The notes under the pieces are model-generated. The model saw nothing but the letters and a program-made list of their open reading frames with translations, searched no databases and was not told where the DNA came from. Positions 34,557 through 42,068 of a DNA stretch of 64,000 bases are shown piece after piece. Each line of letters begins with the position of its first letter. The first letter of the stretch is position 1. Both the position numbers and the translations under genes were made by a program. The DNA comes from Aeromicrobium phoceense (GTDB lineage: Bacteria; Actinomycetota; Actinomycetes; Propionibacteriales; Nocardioidaceae): NCBI RefSeq assembly GCF_013868155.1, contig NZ_JACEOG010000002.1, forward strand, positions 372,001 through 436,000, given 5' to 3'.

Positions 34557-35648
34557 TCACAGATCCACCGCGACATCGCCCACCGGGACGTTGACGCAGA
34601 CCTTGATCGTTTCGTCGGTGTCGGCACTGACCTCACCGCTGATGACATGGCGCACCGCGCCGTGGAGCTTCTTGACCGCGCAGGTGTTGCACACGCCCAT
34701 GCGGCATCCGTAGACGGGGGAGAGCCCGGCGGCCTCGGCCTGCTCGAGGATCGTGGCGCCGGAGTTCGGGGCGTCGACACCGCTCGCGTCAAAGCTGACG
34801 GCGCCGGTCGCGTCCTCGGCGTCGAGGTCGACCGACGGGACCTTGAAGTACTCGGCCGTGAGCTGGTCACGCGCGTCGAGGTCGGTGTAGAGCTCGGTGA
34901 CCGTGGCGATGAGGCCGGCCGGGCCACACACCCACGTGGGGGTGGTGGCCGGGTCGAGGCCGAGTCCGTGCAGGTGGTCGAGCGTGATGCGGCCGTTGAG
35001 CCGCGCGTCGGGCTCGGGGTCGCGCGTGTAGACGCGGACCATGTCGACGAAGGGCAGCTCGGCCATCGCGTCCAGCTCGATCGAGAACATCTCGTCGTCG
35101 CGCGAGCGCGCGTAGTGCAGGAAGGTGACGCGGCCCCGGTGGCCGCGGTCGGCCAGGGTGCGCAGCATGCTCATGACGGGAGTGATGCCGGAGCCGCCGC
35201 TGATGAGCAGGATGTGCTCGGGCACGCGCTTGGGGAGGACGAACTCGCCCGAGGCGGGGGAGAGGTACACGACCGTGCCGGGGCGCAGGCTGCCCGCGTG
35301 CAGGAACTGGGAGACGTAGCCGTCGGGGTGGGCCTTCACCGAGACGCTGAACATGCCGTCCTTGCGCTCGGCCGAGCTCGAGACGCTGAAGACGCGGACC
35401 CGTCGGGTGCCCTCGACCTCGACGCCGAACTCCACGTGCTGGCCGGGGGTGAACCCTGACCAGGCGCCGTTGGGACGCAGCACCACCGTGCTGGCGGCGC
35501 CGGTCTCGCGGATCACGTCGACGACGCGGCCGCGGACGGCCTCGACCGTGAGCATGGGGTGCAGGAGAGTCAGGTACTCGTCAGGATGGTGAGGAGACGT
35601 CACCTTGGTGACGACCGGTGAGGCCAAGGCCTTGCGGATCAGTCCCAT
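34557..35648 (-). CDS. Flavin/2Fe-2S oxidoreductase partner of the desaturase
   Basis: A 363-residue electron-transfer protein. An FAD-binding FNR-type barrel (VRVFSVSSS, residues about 85-100) and NAD(P)-binding Rossmann part (LISGGSGITPVMSML) are followed by a C-terminal plant-type 2Fe-2S ferredoxin with CRMGVCNTCAVKK and a distal Cys in IKVCVN. It passes electrons from NAD(P)H through FAD and 2Fe-2S to the desaturase di-iron site. Same architecture as Rv3230c. ATG 35648 gives MGLIRKALASP. First gene of the operon, with two inverted-repeat operators between it and the divergent TetR. Confidence 0.92.
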   Translation of the reverse strand: MGLIRKALASPVVTKVTSPHHPDEYLTLLHPMLTVEAVRGRVVDVIRETGAASTVVLRPNGAWSGFTPGQHVEFGVEVEGTRRVRVFSVSSSAERKDGMFSVSVKAHPDGYVSQFLHAGSLRPGTVVYLSPASGEFVLPKRVPEHILLISGGSGITPVMSMLRTLADRGHRGRVTFLHYARSRDDEMFSIELDAMAELPFVDMVRVYTRDPEPDARLNGRITLDHLHGLGLDPATTPTWVCGPAGLIATVTELYTDLDARDQLTAEYFKVPSVDLDAEDATGAVSFDASGVDAPNSGATILEQAEAAGLSPVYGCRMGVCNTCAVKKLHGAVRHVISGEVSADTDETIKVCVNVPVGDVAVDL

Positions 35649-35701
35649 GGGACTCCTGTCGTGAGCGGCGCGGCGAGCGGGGCGGTGTCCACCAATGTCA
35701 G

Positions 35702-35715
35702 TGAACATCTGTTCA
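35702..35715. promoter_or_regulatory. TetR operator 1 (TGAACA-N2-TGTTCA)
   Basis: Perfect 6-bp inverted repeat TGAACATCTGTTCA followed by CCCAA, 54 bp upstream of the reductase start. Shares TGTTCACCCAA with a second site 66 bp away, indicating a common repressor. Confidence 0.75.
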
Positions 35716-35767
35716 CCCAAGGATGACAGGTGGGGCCGGGGTCGGTCAACACGACGTGCCGTGTCGT

Positions 35768-35781
35768 GGAACACGTGTTCA
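35768..35781. promoter_or_regulatory. TetR operator 2 (GGAACACGTGTTCA)
   Basis: Core GAACACGTGTTC is a perfect 12-bp palindrome followed by CCCAA. It lies about 27 bp upstream of the TetR -10 (TAGGCT, 35808-35813), suited to autorepression. Confidence 0.75.
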
Positions 35782-35819
35782 CCCAACCGTGGCTGGAGGC
35801 CACGCCCTAGGCTGGGCGC

Positions 35820-36446
35820 GTGTCCGAGGCCGCCAACGCGCGTCAGCTCCAGAAGGAGCGCACGCGCGGTGCGTTGCTCGACGCCGCGCTCGAGCTGAGC
35901 AGCGAGCAGGGATTCGCCCAGACCAGCCTGCGGCAGGTGGCCAAGCGCGCCGGAGTGGTCCCGGCGGCGTTCTACCGGCACTTCGCCTCGATGGACGAGC
36001 TCGGCCTGGCCCTCGTCGAGCGCTGCTTCGGGACGTTGCGCACCATGATCCGCGACGCCTCGCGCGATCCCGAGGTCTTCCTGCAGATCATCGACGCCGC
36101 GGCGCAGATCCTCATCGATGCGGTCAAGGAGAACAAGGCCGACTTCGCCTTCGTGGCGCGCGAGCGTGTCGGGGGGTCCGAGGCCGTGCGCCGGGCCATC
36201 GGCCACGAGCTGGACCTCTTCGTCTCCGAGCTCGCGGTCGTGCTGGCGCGGCTGCCCAACATCGAGACCTGGAGTGCCGACGACGTCCAGATGGTGTCGC
36301 GCCTCTTCGTCCGCAACATGGTCGCGAACGCCGAGGAGGTCGTGGAGATGCCGGCCGGGCGGCCCGACCTCGAGGAGAAGATCCGCGAGGGCGCGCGGCG
36401 CCAGATGCGCCTCATCGTGCTCGGCTTCAAGGACTGGCGCAGTTGA
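35820..36446 (+). CDS. TetR-family regulator of the desaturase operon
   Basis: A 208-residue TetR regulator. The helix-turn-helix is at residues about 15-60: RGALLDAALELSSEQGFAQT and RQVAKRAGVVPAAFYRHFAS. The ligand domain is helical with RERVGGSEAVRRAIGHEL. GTG 35820 lies 6 nt after TAGGCT, so probably leaderless. It is divergent from the reductase-desaturase operon, and the 171-bp gap holds two matching inverted repeats. Control of unsaturated fatty-acid synthesis in response to acyl-CoA is therefore likely; the ligand is inferred from context only. Confidence 0.88.
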   Translation: MSEAANARQLQKERTRGALLDAALELSSEQGFAQTSLRQVAKRAGVVPAAFYRHFASMDELGLALVERCFGTLRTMIRDASRDPEVFLQIIDAAAQILIDAVKENKADFAFVARERVGGSEAVRRAIGHELDLFVSELAVVLARLPNIETWSADDVQMVSRLFVRNMVANAEEVVEMPAGRPDLEEKIREGARRQMRLIVLGFKDWRS

Positions 36447-36481
36447 GCGGGGGCTCACCAGCGCCCGGGCACGATGGACGC

Positions 36482-37186
36482 ATGACGAGTTCCGAGGCGT
36501 CCGAGTCACTGGACCTCGGGGTCCTGCGCCAGCTGGCCGGGACCCCGCACGGCCCGGTGGAGTTCCGGCGCCGCCTGCGCGAGGCCCAGCAGCAGATGTC
36601 GGGCTTCCTGATGGAGTACAAGTTCGCCCTCGACGAGATCGAGACGAAGATCTCGATCCTGCGCGAGGAGTTCGAGCTCGCCCACGAGTACAGCCCGATC
36701 GAGCACGTGAAGTCGCGGCTGAAGACGCTCGAGAGCCTCGTGGCCAAGGTCGACCGCACCGGCTGCCCCCGTGACCTGCCGACGATCCGCGAGCGGATCC
36801 GCGACATCGCGGGCATCCGCGTGTCGTGCGTCTTCGTCGAGGACACCTACCGCTTCGCGCGGATGCTCACGCAGCAGCAGGACCTGACGGTGCTGGAGAC
36901 CAAGGACTACATCGCCGAGCCCAAGCCCAACGGCTACCGCAGCCTGCACCTGATCCTGCAGCTGCCGGTGTTCCTGTCCGACCGCACGGTGCACGTGCCG
37001 GTCGAGGTGCAGATCCGCACGATCGCGATGGACTTCTGGGCCAGCGTCGAGCACCAGATCTACTACAAGTACGGCATGCACGTGCCCGAGCACCTGAGCG
37101 ACAAGCTCACCGAGGTGGCCGGCACCGCGGCCGACCTCGACGCCCAGATGGGCCGTCTGCGCGAGGAGATCCGTTCCCTCAGCTGA
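36482..37186 (+). CDS. Small alarmone synthetase (RelA/SpoT-domain GTP pyrophosphokinase)
   Basis: A 234-residue protein carrying a RelA/SpoT synthetase domain only, as in YjbM/YwaC-type small alarmone synthetases. Motifs: IAGIRVSCVFVEDTYRF, the G-loop/ATP region DYIAEPKPNGYRSLHLIL, and VEVQIRTIAMDFWASVEH. Lacks the HD hydrolase, TGS and ACT regions of long Rel enzymes, so synthesis of (p)ppGpp or pGpp is expected without hydrolysis and without ribosome control. CACGAT lies 6 nt before ATG 36482. The frame is open far upstream only as a shadow of the TetR gene. Induction condition not visible. Confidence 0.9.
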   Translation: MTSSEASESLDLGVLRQLAGTPHGPVEFRRRLREAQQQMSGFLMEYKFALDEIETKISILREEFELAHEYSPIEHVKSRLKTLESLVAKVDRTGCPRDLPTIRERIRDIAGIRVSCVFVEDTYRFARMLTQQQDLTVLETKDYIAEPKPNGYRSLHLILQLPVFLSDRTVHVPVEVQIRTIAMDFWASVEHQIYYKYGMHVPEHLSDKLTEVAGTAADLDAQMGRLREEIRSLS

Positions 37187-37202
37187 CGGACGTCGGCTAG
37201 AG

Positions 37203-37224
37203 TGACTAAGCAAGCGCTTAGTCA
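37203..37224. promoter_or_regulatory. TetR-type operator overlapping the acyl-CoA dehydrogenase promoter
   Basis: Perfect 9-bp inverted repeat TGACTAAGC/GCTTAGTCA with a 4-bp centre. It begins at the last base of a TAGAGT -10 (37198-37203) and ends 10 bp before the start codon, so a bound repressor would cover the transcription start. The motif resembles sites of TetR repressors of fatty-acid degradation. Confidence 0.8.
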
Positions 37225-37234
37225 GGAGTTCTCC

Positions 37235-39028
37235 ATGTCCGTGGTCCTGTCCCGTCGGGACGTCGATTTCCTTCTCTTCGACTGGCTCCGTGCCGCCGAT
37301 CTCGCCGAGCGCGAGCGGTACGCCGAGCACTCGAGGGACACGTTCGACGCCGTGCTCGACCTGTCCGAGACGATCGCCACCGAGCGGTTCGCGCCGATCA
37401 ACCGGCTGCTCGACACGCAGGAGCCGGTCGTGGGCGAGGACGGCAAGGTCGTCCTGCCGGCCGAGCTCAGCGCCGCGCTCGCGGTCTACCGCGACTCGGG
37501 GATGCCCGCGGGCGTGTTCGACGCCGAGCTCGGCGGCATGCAGCTGCCCTTCGTGGTGAGCCAGGGCGCCTTCGCGTTCTTCCAGGCGGCGAGCGCCGCG
37601 GCGTCGTCGTACCCGTTCCTGTCCACCGGCAACGCCAACCTGCTGGTCGAGCACGGCTCGCCGGAGCAGGTCCGCGACTACGCCGTGCCCGTGATCGAGG
37701 GCCGCTGGTACGGGACGATGTGCCTGTCGGAGCCGCAGGCCGGCTCGTCGCTCGGCGACATCACCACGCGCGCCGTGCGCCAGGACGACGGCACCTACCG
37801 CCTGTTCGGCACGAAGATGTGGATCTCCGGCGGCGACCACGAGCTGACCGAGAACATCGTGCACCTCGTGCTGGCGAAGGTCGAGGGAGCGCCCCCGGGC
37901 GTGAAGGGCATCTCGCTGTTCATCGTGCCGAAGTACCTCGTCGAGGACGGGGCCATCGGTGAGCGGAACGACGTCGCACTGGTCGGCCTCAACCACAAGA
38001 TGGGCTGGCGCGGCACCACGAACACGCTGCTGAACTTCGGCGAGGGCCTCGCCACGCCCGGCGGCGCGCCCGGCGCGATCGGCCACCGCGTGGGCGAGGA
38101 GGGCCAGGGCCTGGCCCAGATGTTCCACATGATGAACGAGGCCCGGATCTCGGTGGGCATGGGCGCCGTGGCGCTCGGCTACACCGGCTACCTGCACGCG
38201 CTGGACTACGCCCGCACGCGCACCCAGGGCCGCGTGCCCGGCGCGAAGGACCCGTCCGCCCCGATGGTGCCGTTGACCCAGCACGCCGACGTGCGCCGCA
38301 TGCTGCTGGCACAGAAGTCCTACGTCGAGGGTGGCCTTGGCCTGCTGCTGTACTGCTCGCGGCTCATCGACGAGCAGCTCACCGGGGCCGACGAGGCCGC
38401 CAGGACGCGGGCCCACGAGCTGCTCGAGGTGCTGACCCCGATCGCCAAGTCTTGGCCGTCGCAGTGGTGCCTGGTCGCGAACGACCTCGCCATCCAGGTG
38501 CACGGCGGGTACGGCTACACGCGCGACTACGCGGTGGAGCAGTTCTACCGCGACAACCGGCTGAACCCGATCCACGAGGGGACGCACGGCATCCAGAGCC
38601 TCGACCTGCTGGGCCGCAAGGTCATCGCCGGCGGGGGAGCCGGGCTCGCGACGCTCGTCGGCGCGATCAAGGAGACCATCAAGCGCGCCGCCGACGTGGA
38701 CGGCCCGGCGGCCGCCTACGCCGCGCAGCTCGACGCCCGGGTCGACCGTCTCGTCGAGGTCACGTCCCAGCTGTGGGCCGGTGGTGACCCGGCGCTGGCG
38801 CTGGCGAACTCCGCGGTCTACCTGGAGGCCGCCGGTCACGTCGTGGTCGCGTGGATCTGGCTCGAGCAGCTGCTGGCCGTGGGCGATCGCTCCGACACGT
38901 TCTTCGACGGCAAGCGTGCCGCGGCCCGGTACTTCTTCGCGTTCGAGCTGCCGAAGGTCGACCCGCAGTTCGACCTGCTGGCCTCCCTCGACCGGACCGT
39001 GCTCGACCTGGATCCCGCCGCGCTCTGA
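37235..39028 (+). CDS. Acyl-CoA dehydrogenase, FadE5-like
   Basis: A 597-residue FAD enzyme of the long acyl-CoA dehydrogenase type (FadE5 class, about 600 residues) with an extra C-terminal helical domain after residue about 470. Motifs: MCLSEPQAGSSLGDITTRA and WISGGDHELTENIVHLVLA (flavin/substrate binding), GWRGTTNTLLNF, and VHGGYGYTRDYAVEQFYRD. It introduces the alpha-beta double bond in fatty acyl-CoA beta-oxidation. ATG 37235 is 6 nt after AGGAG; an upstream in-frame start at 37202 would translate the operator. Likely repressed by a TetR; the orphan TetR at 40043 is one candidate. Confidence 0.93.
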   Translation: MSVVLSRRDVDFLLFDWLRAADLAERERYAEHSRDTFDAVLDLSETIATERFAPINRLLDTQEPVVGEDGKVVLPAELSAALAVYRDSGMPAGVFDAELGGMQLPFVVSQGAFAFFQAASAAASSYPFLSTGNANLLVEHGSPEQVRDYAVPVIEGRWYGTMCLSEPQAGSSLGDITTRAVRQDDGTYRLFGTKMWISGGDHELTENIVHLVLAKVEGAPPGVKGISLFIVPKYLVEDGAIGERNDVALVGLNHKMGWRGTTNTLLNFGEGLATPGGAPGAIGHRVGEEGQGLAQMFHMMNEARISVGMGAVALGYTGYLHALDYARTRTQGRVPGAKDPSAPMVPLTQHADVRRMLLAQKSYVEGGLGLLLYCSRLIDEQLTGADEAARTRAHELLEVLTPIAKSWPSQWCLVANDLAIQVHGGYGYTRDYAVEQFYRDNRLNPIHEGTHGIQSLDLLGRKVIAGGGAGLATLVGAIKETIKRAADVDGPAAAYAAQLDARVDRLVEVTSQLWAGGDPALALANSAVYLEAAGHVVVAWIWLEQLLAVGDRSDTFFDGKRAAARYFFAFELPKVDPQFDLLASLDRTVLDLDPAAL

Positions 39029-39106
39029 CGGCGACGCCGTCGTCCGGCGGGCGACGTCACACGCGATTTGTGGACCCCGGCGGTCCGGCCTAGACTGGAA
39101 TCAGAA

Positions 39107-39122
39107 AGTTGTACCTACAACT
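39107..39122. promoter_or_regulatory. MarR-type operator
   Basis: Perfect 7-bp inverted repeat AGTTGTA-CC-TACAACT. It lies just downstream of TAGACT (39091-39096), covering the expected start of transcription of the small membrane protein gene. TTGTA-N2-TACAA is the typical core of MarR-family sites, and a MarR gene converges from 327 bp away. Confidence 0.75.
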
Positions 39123-39142
39123 ATTTTCCCAGGAGGAAAGTC

Positions 39143-39448
39143 ATGGGTGCGTCGGAGACCCCGGATCTCCGCCACGACGGCGGTCACGGTGTTCAGGATC
39201 GAGCCAGCGAGCGGAACACCGATGCCGTTGCCCCGGGTCAGCCGACGAAGCGCGGCGGTCAGTTCCTGAGGGGTCTCATGGTGCTGACCGCGGTGGTGTG
39301 GGTGTTCTCGTTCGTCCAGCTCGTGCAGCAGCCCTCCCAGCAGGGCTCGACCACCACGTCGTGGGACCTGGCCTTCTGGGTCGCAATGGCACTCGGGTCC
39401 GCGATCGCGACCTTCATCCTCGGCTTCTGGAAGGTCCACCGGACCTGA
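39143..39448 (+). CDS. Hypothetical two-helix membrane protein under a MarR-type operator
   Basis: A 101-residue protein: a hydrophilic N-terminus of about 42 residues, then helices LRGLMVLTAVVWVFSFVQLV and LAFWVAMALGSAIATFILGF joined by a short Gln/Ser-rich loop. No family recognised. A perfect AGGAGG at 39131-39136 sets the ATG at 39143; the frame is open to 39068 but lacks an RBS there. Promoter TAGACT and a MarR-style operator precede it. Its stop abuts the stop of the convergent MarR gene with no gap (shared TGATCA). Confidence 0.72.
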   Translation: MGASETPDLRHDGGHGVQDRASERNTDAVAPGQPTKRGGQFLRGLMVLTAVVWVFSFVQLVQQPSQQGSTTTSWDLAFWVAMALGSAIATFILGFWKVHRT

Positions 39449-39994
39449 TCAGTCGGTGACCTCGGGCCGCTGGGGGAGCCGCGAGAGTCCCTGACGTCCC
39501 CGCGTGGAGTCGCGCGTGCCCGCGAGCACGCTGCCACCGGGATCGAGCACCGCGAGGATGCGGCTGCCGATCCGGCGGGCCTGCCCGAGCTGCTCGCGTG
39601 TCAGCGGCCCGACGAAGATCTCGCGCACCAGGTCGACGTGTCCGGGGGAGGCGGTCTCCAGTCGCTGCCACCCGGCGTCGGTCAGGTCCGCGTGGCGCGA
39701 CCGCGCGTCGTCAGAGTCCGCAGTCCGCGTGACCAGTCCGTCCTTCTCCAGCCGAGCGATGACGCGCGAGAGGCGCGGTGGCGAGGTGTGGGTGGCGGCC
39801 GCGAGGTCGGACAGGCGCATCGGCTCGTCACCTGCCTCCGCCAGCTGCACCAGGACGAGGAACTCGAAGAACGTCAGGTCGGCGTCCCGGAGCAGCTGGG
39901 CGTCCAGCGCGGCCGGCAGGACCTCCAGGATGGAGACGAGCGCGAGCCACGCCTCGGCCTCGTCGTCGTCGAGCCACGGCCCGCTGTGCGTCAT
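39449..39994 (-). CDS. MarR-family transcriptional regulator
   Basis: A 181-residue regulator with a winged helix-turn-helix at residues about 50-115: MRLSDLAAATHTSPPRLSRV and the wing DSDDARSRHADLTDAG, the MarR signature. No conserved redox cysteine of the OhrR type is present. ATG 39994 is chosen over the ORF extreme (40015) because TAGCGT lies 7 nt upstream. MarR proteins usually control an adjacent gene; here the convergent small membrane protein has a fitting operator. Alternatively it acts on distant genes. Confidence 0.88.
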   Translation of the reverse strand: MTHSGPWLDDDEAEAWLALVSILEVLPAALDAQLLRDADLTFFEFLVLVQLAEAGDEPMRLSDLAAATHTSPPRLSRVIARLEKDGLVTRTADSDDARSRHADLTDAGWQRLETASPGHVDLVREIFVGPLTREQLGQARRIGSRILAVLDPGGSVLAGTRDSTRGRQGLSRLPQRPEVTD

Positions 39995-40042
39995 GGCGCC
40001 GACGCTAGTGGGCACTCAGGGACGGGCCAAGCAGGATCGCCG

Positions 40043-40645
40043 TCAATTCGCCGGGGGTCGACCCGAGAGCCCGTGCAACGTCATCGCCGCCAAGGTCTCC
40101 GCGACCTCGTCGGCGTCCAGGTCGATGCCTCGGAAGTGCGCGTCCATGGCGACGCCCCAGCACATGCCCACGCACATCGGGGCCGTGAGCTTCGGGTCCG
40201 CCTTCTGCGACCACAGCTCGTCGGCGCTTCGGACCTGGTCGACGAGGGAGTCGATGAACGGCGCGATGCGACGCAGGTAGAACTCCTGGCCGCTGTCGCG
40301 ATCGCGGAACAGCACCACGTTGAAGAGGTCGAGGTACTCCACGAACACCAGGAGTAGCGAGCGGTAGAAGATCTTGACCGCCTCGGACGACCCGTTGATG
40401 CTGCCGGCGATCGTCTGGGCGAGCACGTCCTGCAGGAGGTGGTCGATCGGCTCGACGATCGCCTCCTCGAACAGCTGCTCCTTGGAGTCGAAGTAGCGGT
40501 ACAGCAGGGCGACGTTCACCCCGGCGAGCCGGGCGATGTCGCTGATGCGCGCGCCCTCGGGCCCGACGCGCGCGAACTCCTCGCGCGCCACAGCCAGCAG
40601 CTGCTTGCGTCGTTCCTCCGCGTGGAGCCTCACCACGTCCGTCAC
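40043..40645 (-). CDS. TetR-family transcriptional regulator
   Basis: A 200-residue TetR protein. Helix-turn-helix at residues about 8-55: RRKQLLAVAREEFARVGPEG and ISDIARLAGVNVALLYRYFDSKEQLF. The effector domain has VKIFYRSLLLVFVEYLDLFNVVLF, suggesting a large hydrophobic pocket as in fatty-acid or steroid sensors. GTG 40645 follows ACGGAG; TAGGCT is about 12 nt upstream. No clear inverted repeat stands next to its own promoter. It could be the repressor of the acyl-CoA dehydrogenase operator 3 kb away, but that is only inference. Confidence 0.85.
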   Translation of the reverse strand: MTDVVRLHAEERRKQLLAVAREEFARVGPEGARISDIARLAGVNVALLYRYFDSKEQLFEEAIVEPIDHLLQDVLAQTIAGSINGSSEAVKIFYRSLLLVFVEYLDLFNVVLFRDRDSGQEFYLRRIAPFIDSLVDQVRSADELWSQKADPKLTAPMCVGMCWGVAMDAHFRGIDLDADEVAETLAAMTLHGLSGRPPAN

Positions 40646-40768
40646 CTCCGTCCCGTGAGCCTAGGTGGGATCCCCTCGGGCTTCGTGGGGAACACCCGGT
40701 TACAGTCCCCCCGCCACTCACAGGACGGCCCGAGCGGGGGGTTCACCGAGCGCGCCTTCCATGCTAGG

Positions 40769-40784
40769 TGTGATGTAGGTCACA
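40769..40784 (+). promoter_or_regulatory. CRP/GlxR-type site TGTGA-N6-TCACA
   Basis: Perfect match to the cAMP-receptor consensus half-sites at 40769-40773 and 40780-40784, 40 bp before the start codon of the ScyD/ScyE-like gene. Activator or repressor function cannot be decided. Confidence 0.7.
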
Positions 40785-40823
40785 TTATCTCGGGAACCCG
40801 TCCCCCCTCGTAAGGAGTCCGAG

Positions 40824-41936
40824 ATGCGCCCAGCTGTACGAGTCGTCGCCACCGTCGCGACCGCGACCTGCGTCGCCCTGGCGTTCGCGCCGTCCGCTTC
40901 CGCCCACGGGAAGCACCGCCCCGCGCCCCGCCCGATCACCGTCGTGGCCGGTGGCCTCGAGGGCCCGTTCCAGATCTCCCAGGACGGCCACCACCGGCTG
41001 CTCGTCATGGAGTCCGGGGCCGGCCGCGTGATTTCTGTCGATCCGAAGAGGCGGGGAAGCGTGCGCACCCTGGTGAGCGGCCTCGGGCCCGGTGCCGCCA
41101 GTGGCGCCGTCAGGGTCGGCAAGCACATCGCCATCGTGACCGGAGAGGCCGATCCGTCGGCACCCGCCGGGCCGTACCCCGGCTCGTCGGTGCTCGTGGC
41201 CTCGAAGGGCAAGGTCAGCGGGTTCGCCGACCTGATGGCGCACGAGCTGAGGTACAACCCCGACGGCCAGACCCAGTTCGCTCCCGACGGCACCACGCCG
41301 CTCGACGCGCTGTCGAACCCGTTCAGCCTGCTGGCCGAGCGAGGACGACACCCGGGAGTGCTCGTCGCCGACGGCGGCGCGAACGCGGTCCTGCGCGTCA
41401 GCTCGAAGGGCCGGGTGTCGACGTTCTTCGTCCCGCCGACGGTCAACACCGGCGCCTGCGAGGGCCGGCCGAACAACGACGCCGCCCACACGGGCTGCGA
41501 CGCCGTCCCGACCGGTCTGGCCTACGGTCCGCGCAACACGATCTACGTGTCGGCGCTGACCGGTGAGGCACCCGGCGAGGGTCGCGTCTATGTCCTCGAC
41601 GCGCGGACCGCGAAGGTGCGCAAGGTGATCAAGGGCTTCACCTCGCCCACCGGCATCGCGGTGGGCAAGGACGGCACGATGTACGTCACCGAGGTCCTGG
41701 AGGGCATGCCCGAGGGTGAGCCCGGACCGGAGTTCGACCCGTCGACCGTCGGCCAGATCGTCAAGGTCTCGCCGTGGGGCAAGCGGACGTACGCCCAGGT
41801 GACCATGCCGACCGGCGTGGTGCTCTCCGGTGGGTCGCTGTACGCCACCGCGTGGTCGATCGCCGGCTTCCTCGGGATCGAGGGCGCCGGACAGGTGGTG
41901 AAGGTCTCGGACCGCGCGTTCCGCAGGGCGTCCTGA
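40824..41936 (+). CDS. Secreted ScyD/ScyE-family beta-propeller protein
   Basis: A 370-residue exported protein with signal peptide ending SASA-HG near residue 27. The mature protein has repeating strands typical of NHL/SMP30-like propellers (PITVVAGGLEGPFQIS, FTSPTGIAVGKDGTMYVTEV, MPTGVVLSGGSLYATAW) and aligns in pattern with the ScyD/ScyE family. In cyanobacteria these proteins accompany scytonemin genes, but in actinobacteria the family is widespread and of unknown function. Two cysteines (GACEGRP, TGCDAVP) may form a disulphide. AAGGAG precedes ATG 40824; a CRP-like site is upstream. Confidence 0.85.
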   Translation: MRPAVRVVATVATATCVALAFAPSASAHGKHRPAPRPITVVAGGLEGPFQISQDGHHRLLVMESGAGRVISVDPKRRGSVRTLVSGLGPGAASGAVRVGKHIAIVTGEADPSAPAGPYPGSSVLVASKGKVSGFADLMAHELRYNPDGQTQFAPDGTTPLDALSNPFSLLAERGRHPGVLVADGGANAVLRVSSKGRVSTFFVPPTVNTGACEGRPNNDAAHTGCDAVPTGLAYGPRNTIYVSALTGEAPGEGRVYVLDARTAKVRKVIKGFTSPTGIAVGKDGTMYVTEVLEGMPEGEPGPEFDPSTVGQIVKVSPWGKRTYAQVTMPTGVVLSGGSLYATAWSIAGFLGIEGAGQVVKVSDRAFRRAS

Positions 41937-41964
41937 CCGGACGTCACGCGGGTCGTGCGCGGCG

Positions 41965-41988
41965 GGCGCCGGTACTCGGACCGGCGCC
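41965..41988 (+). terminator. Hairpin terminator after the ScyD/ScyE-like gene
   Basis: Arms GGCGCCGGT (41965-41973) and ACCGGCGCC (41980-41988), 9 bp perfect, enclosed by further complementary GC-rich sequence (about 41952-42004). No T-run. Confidence 0.6.
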
Positions 41989-42068
41989 TCTCGCCGCGCC
42001 CCACGACTCCTAGACTCGGGAGGTCGGAGCCCGACGGCGTCCGACCCCCGACCCCGCTAGGCAGGAAC

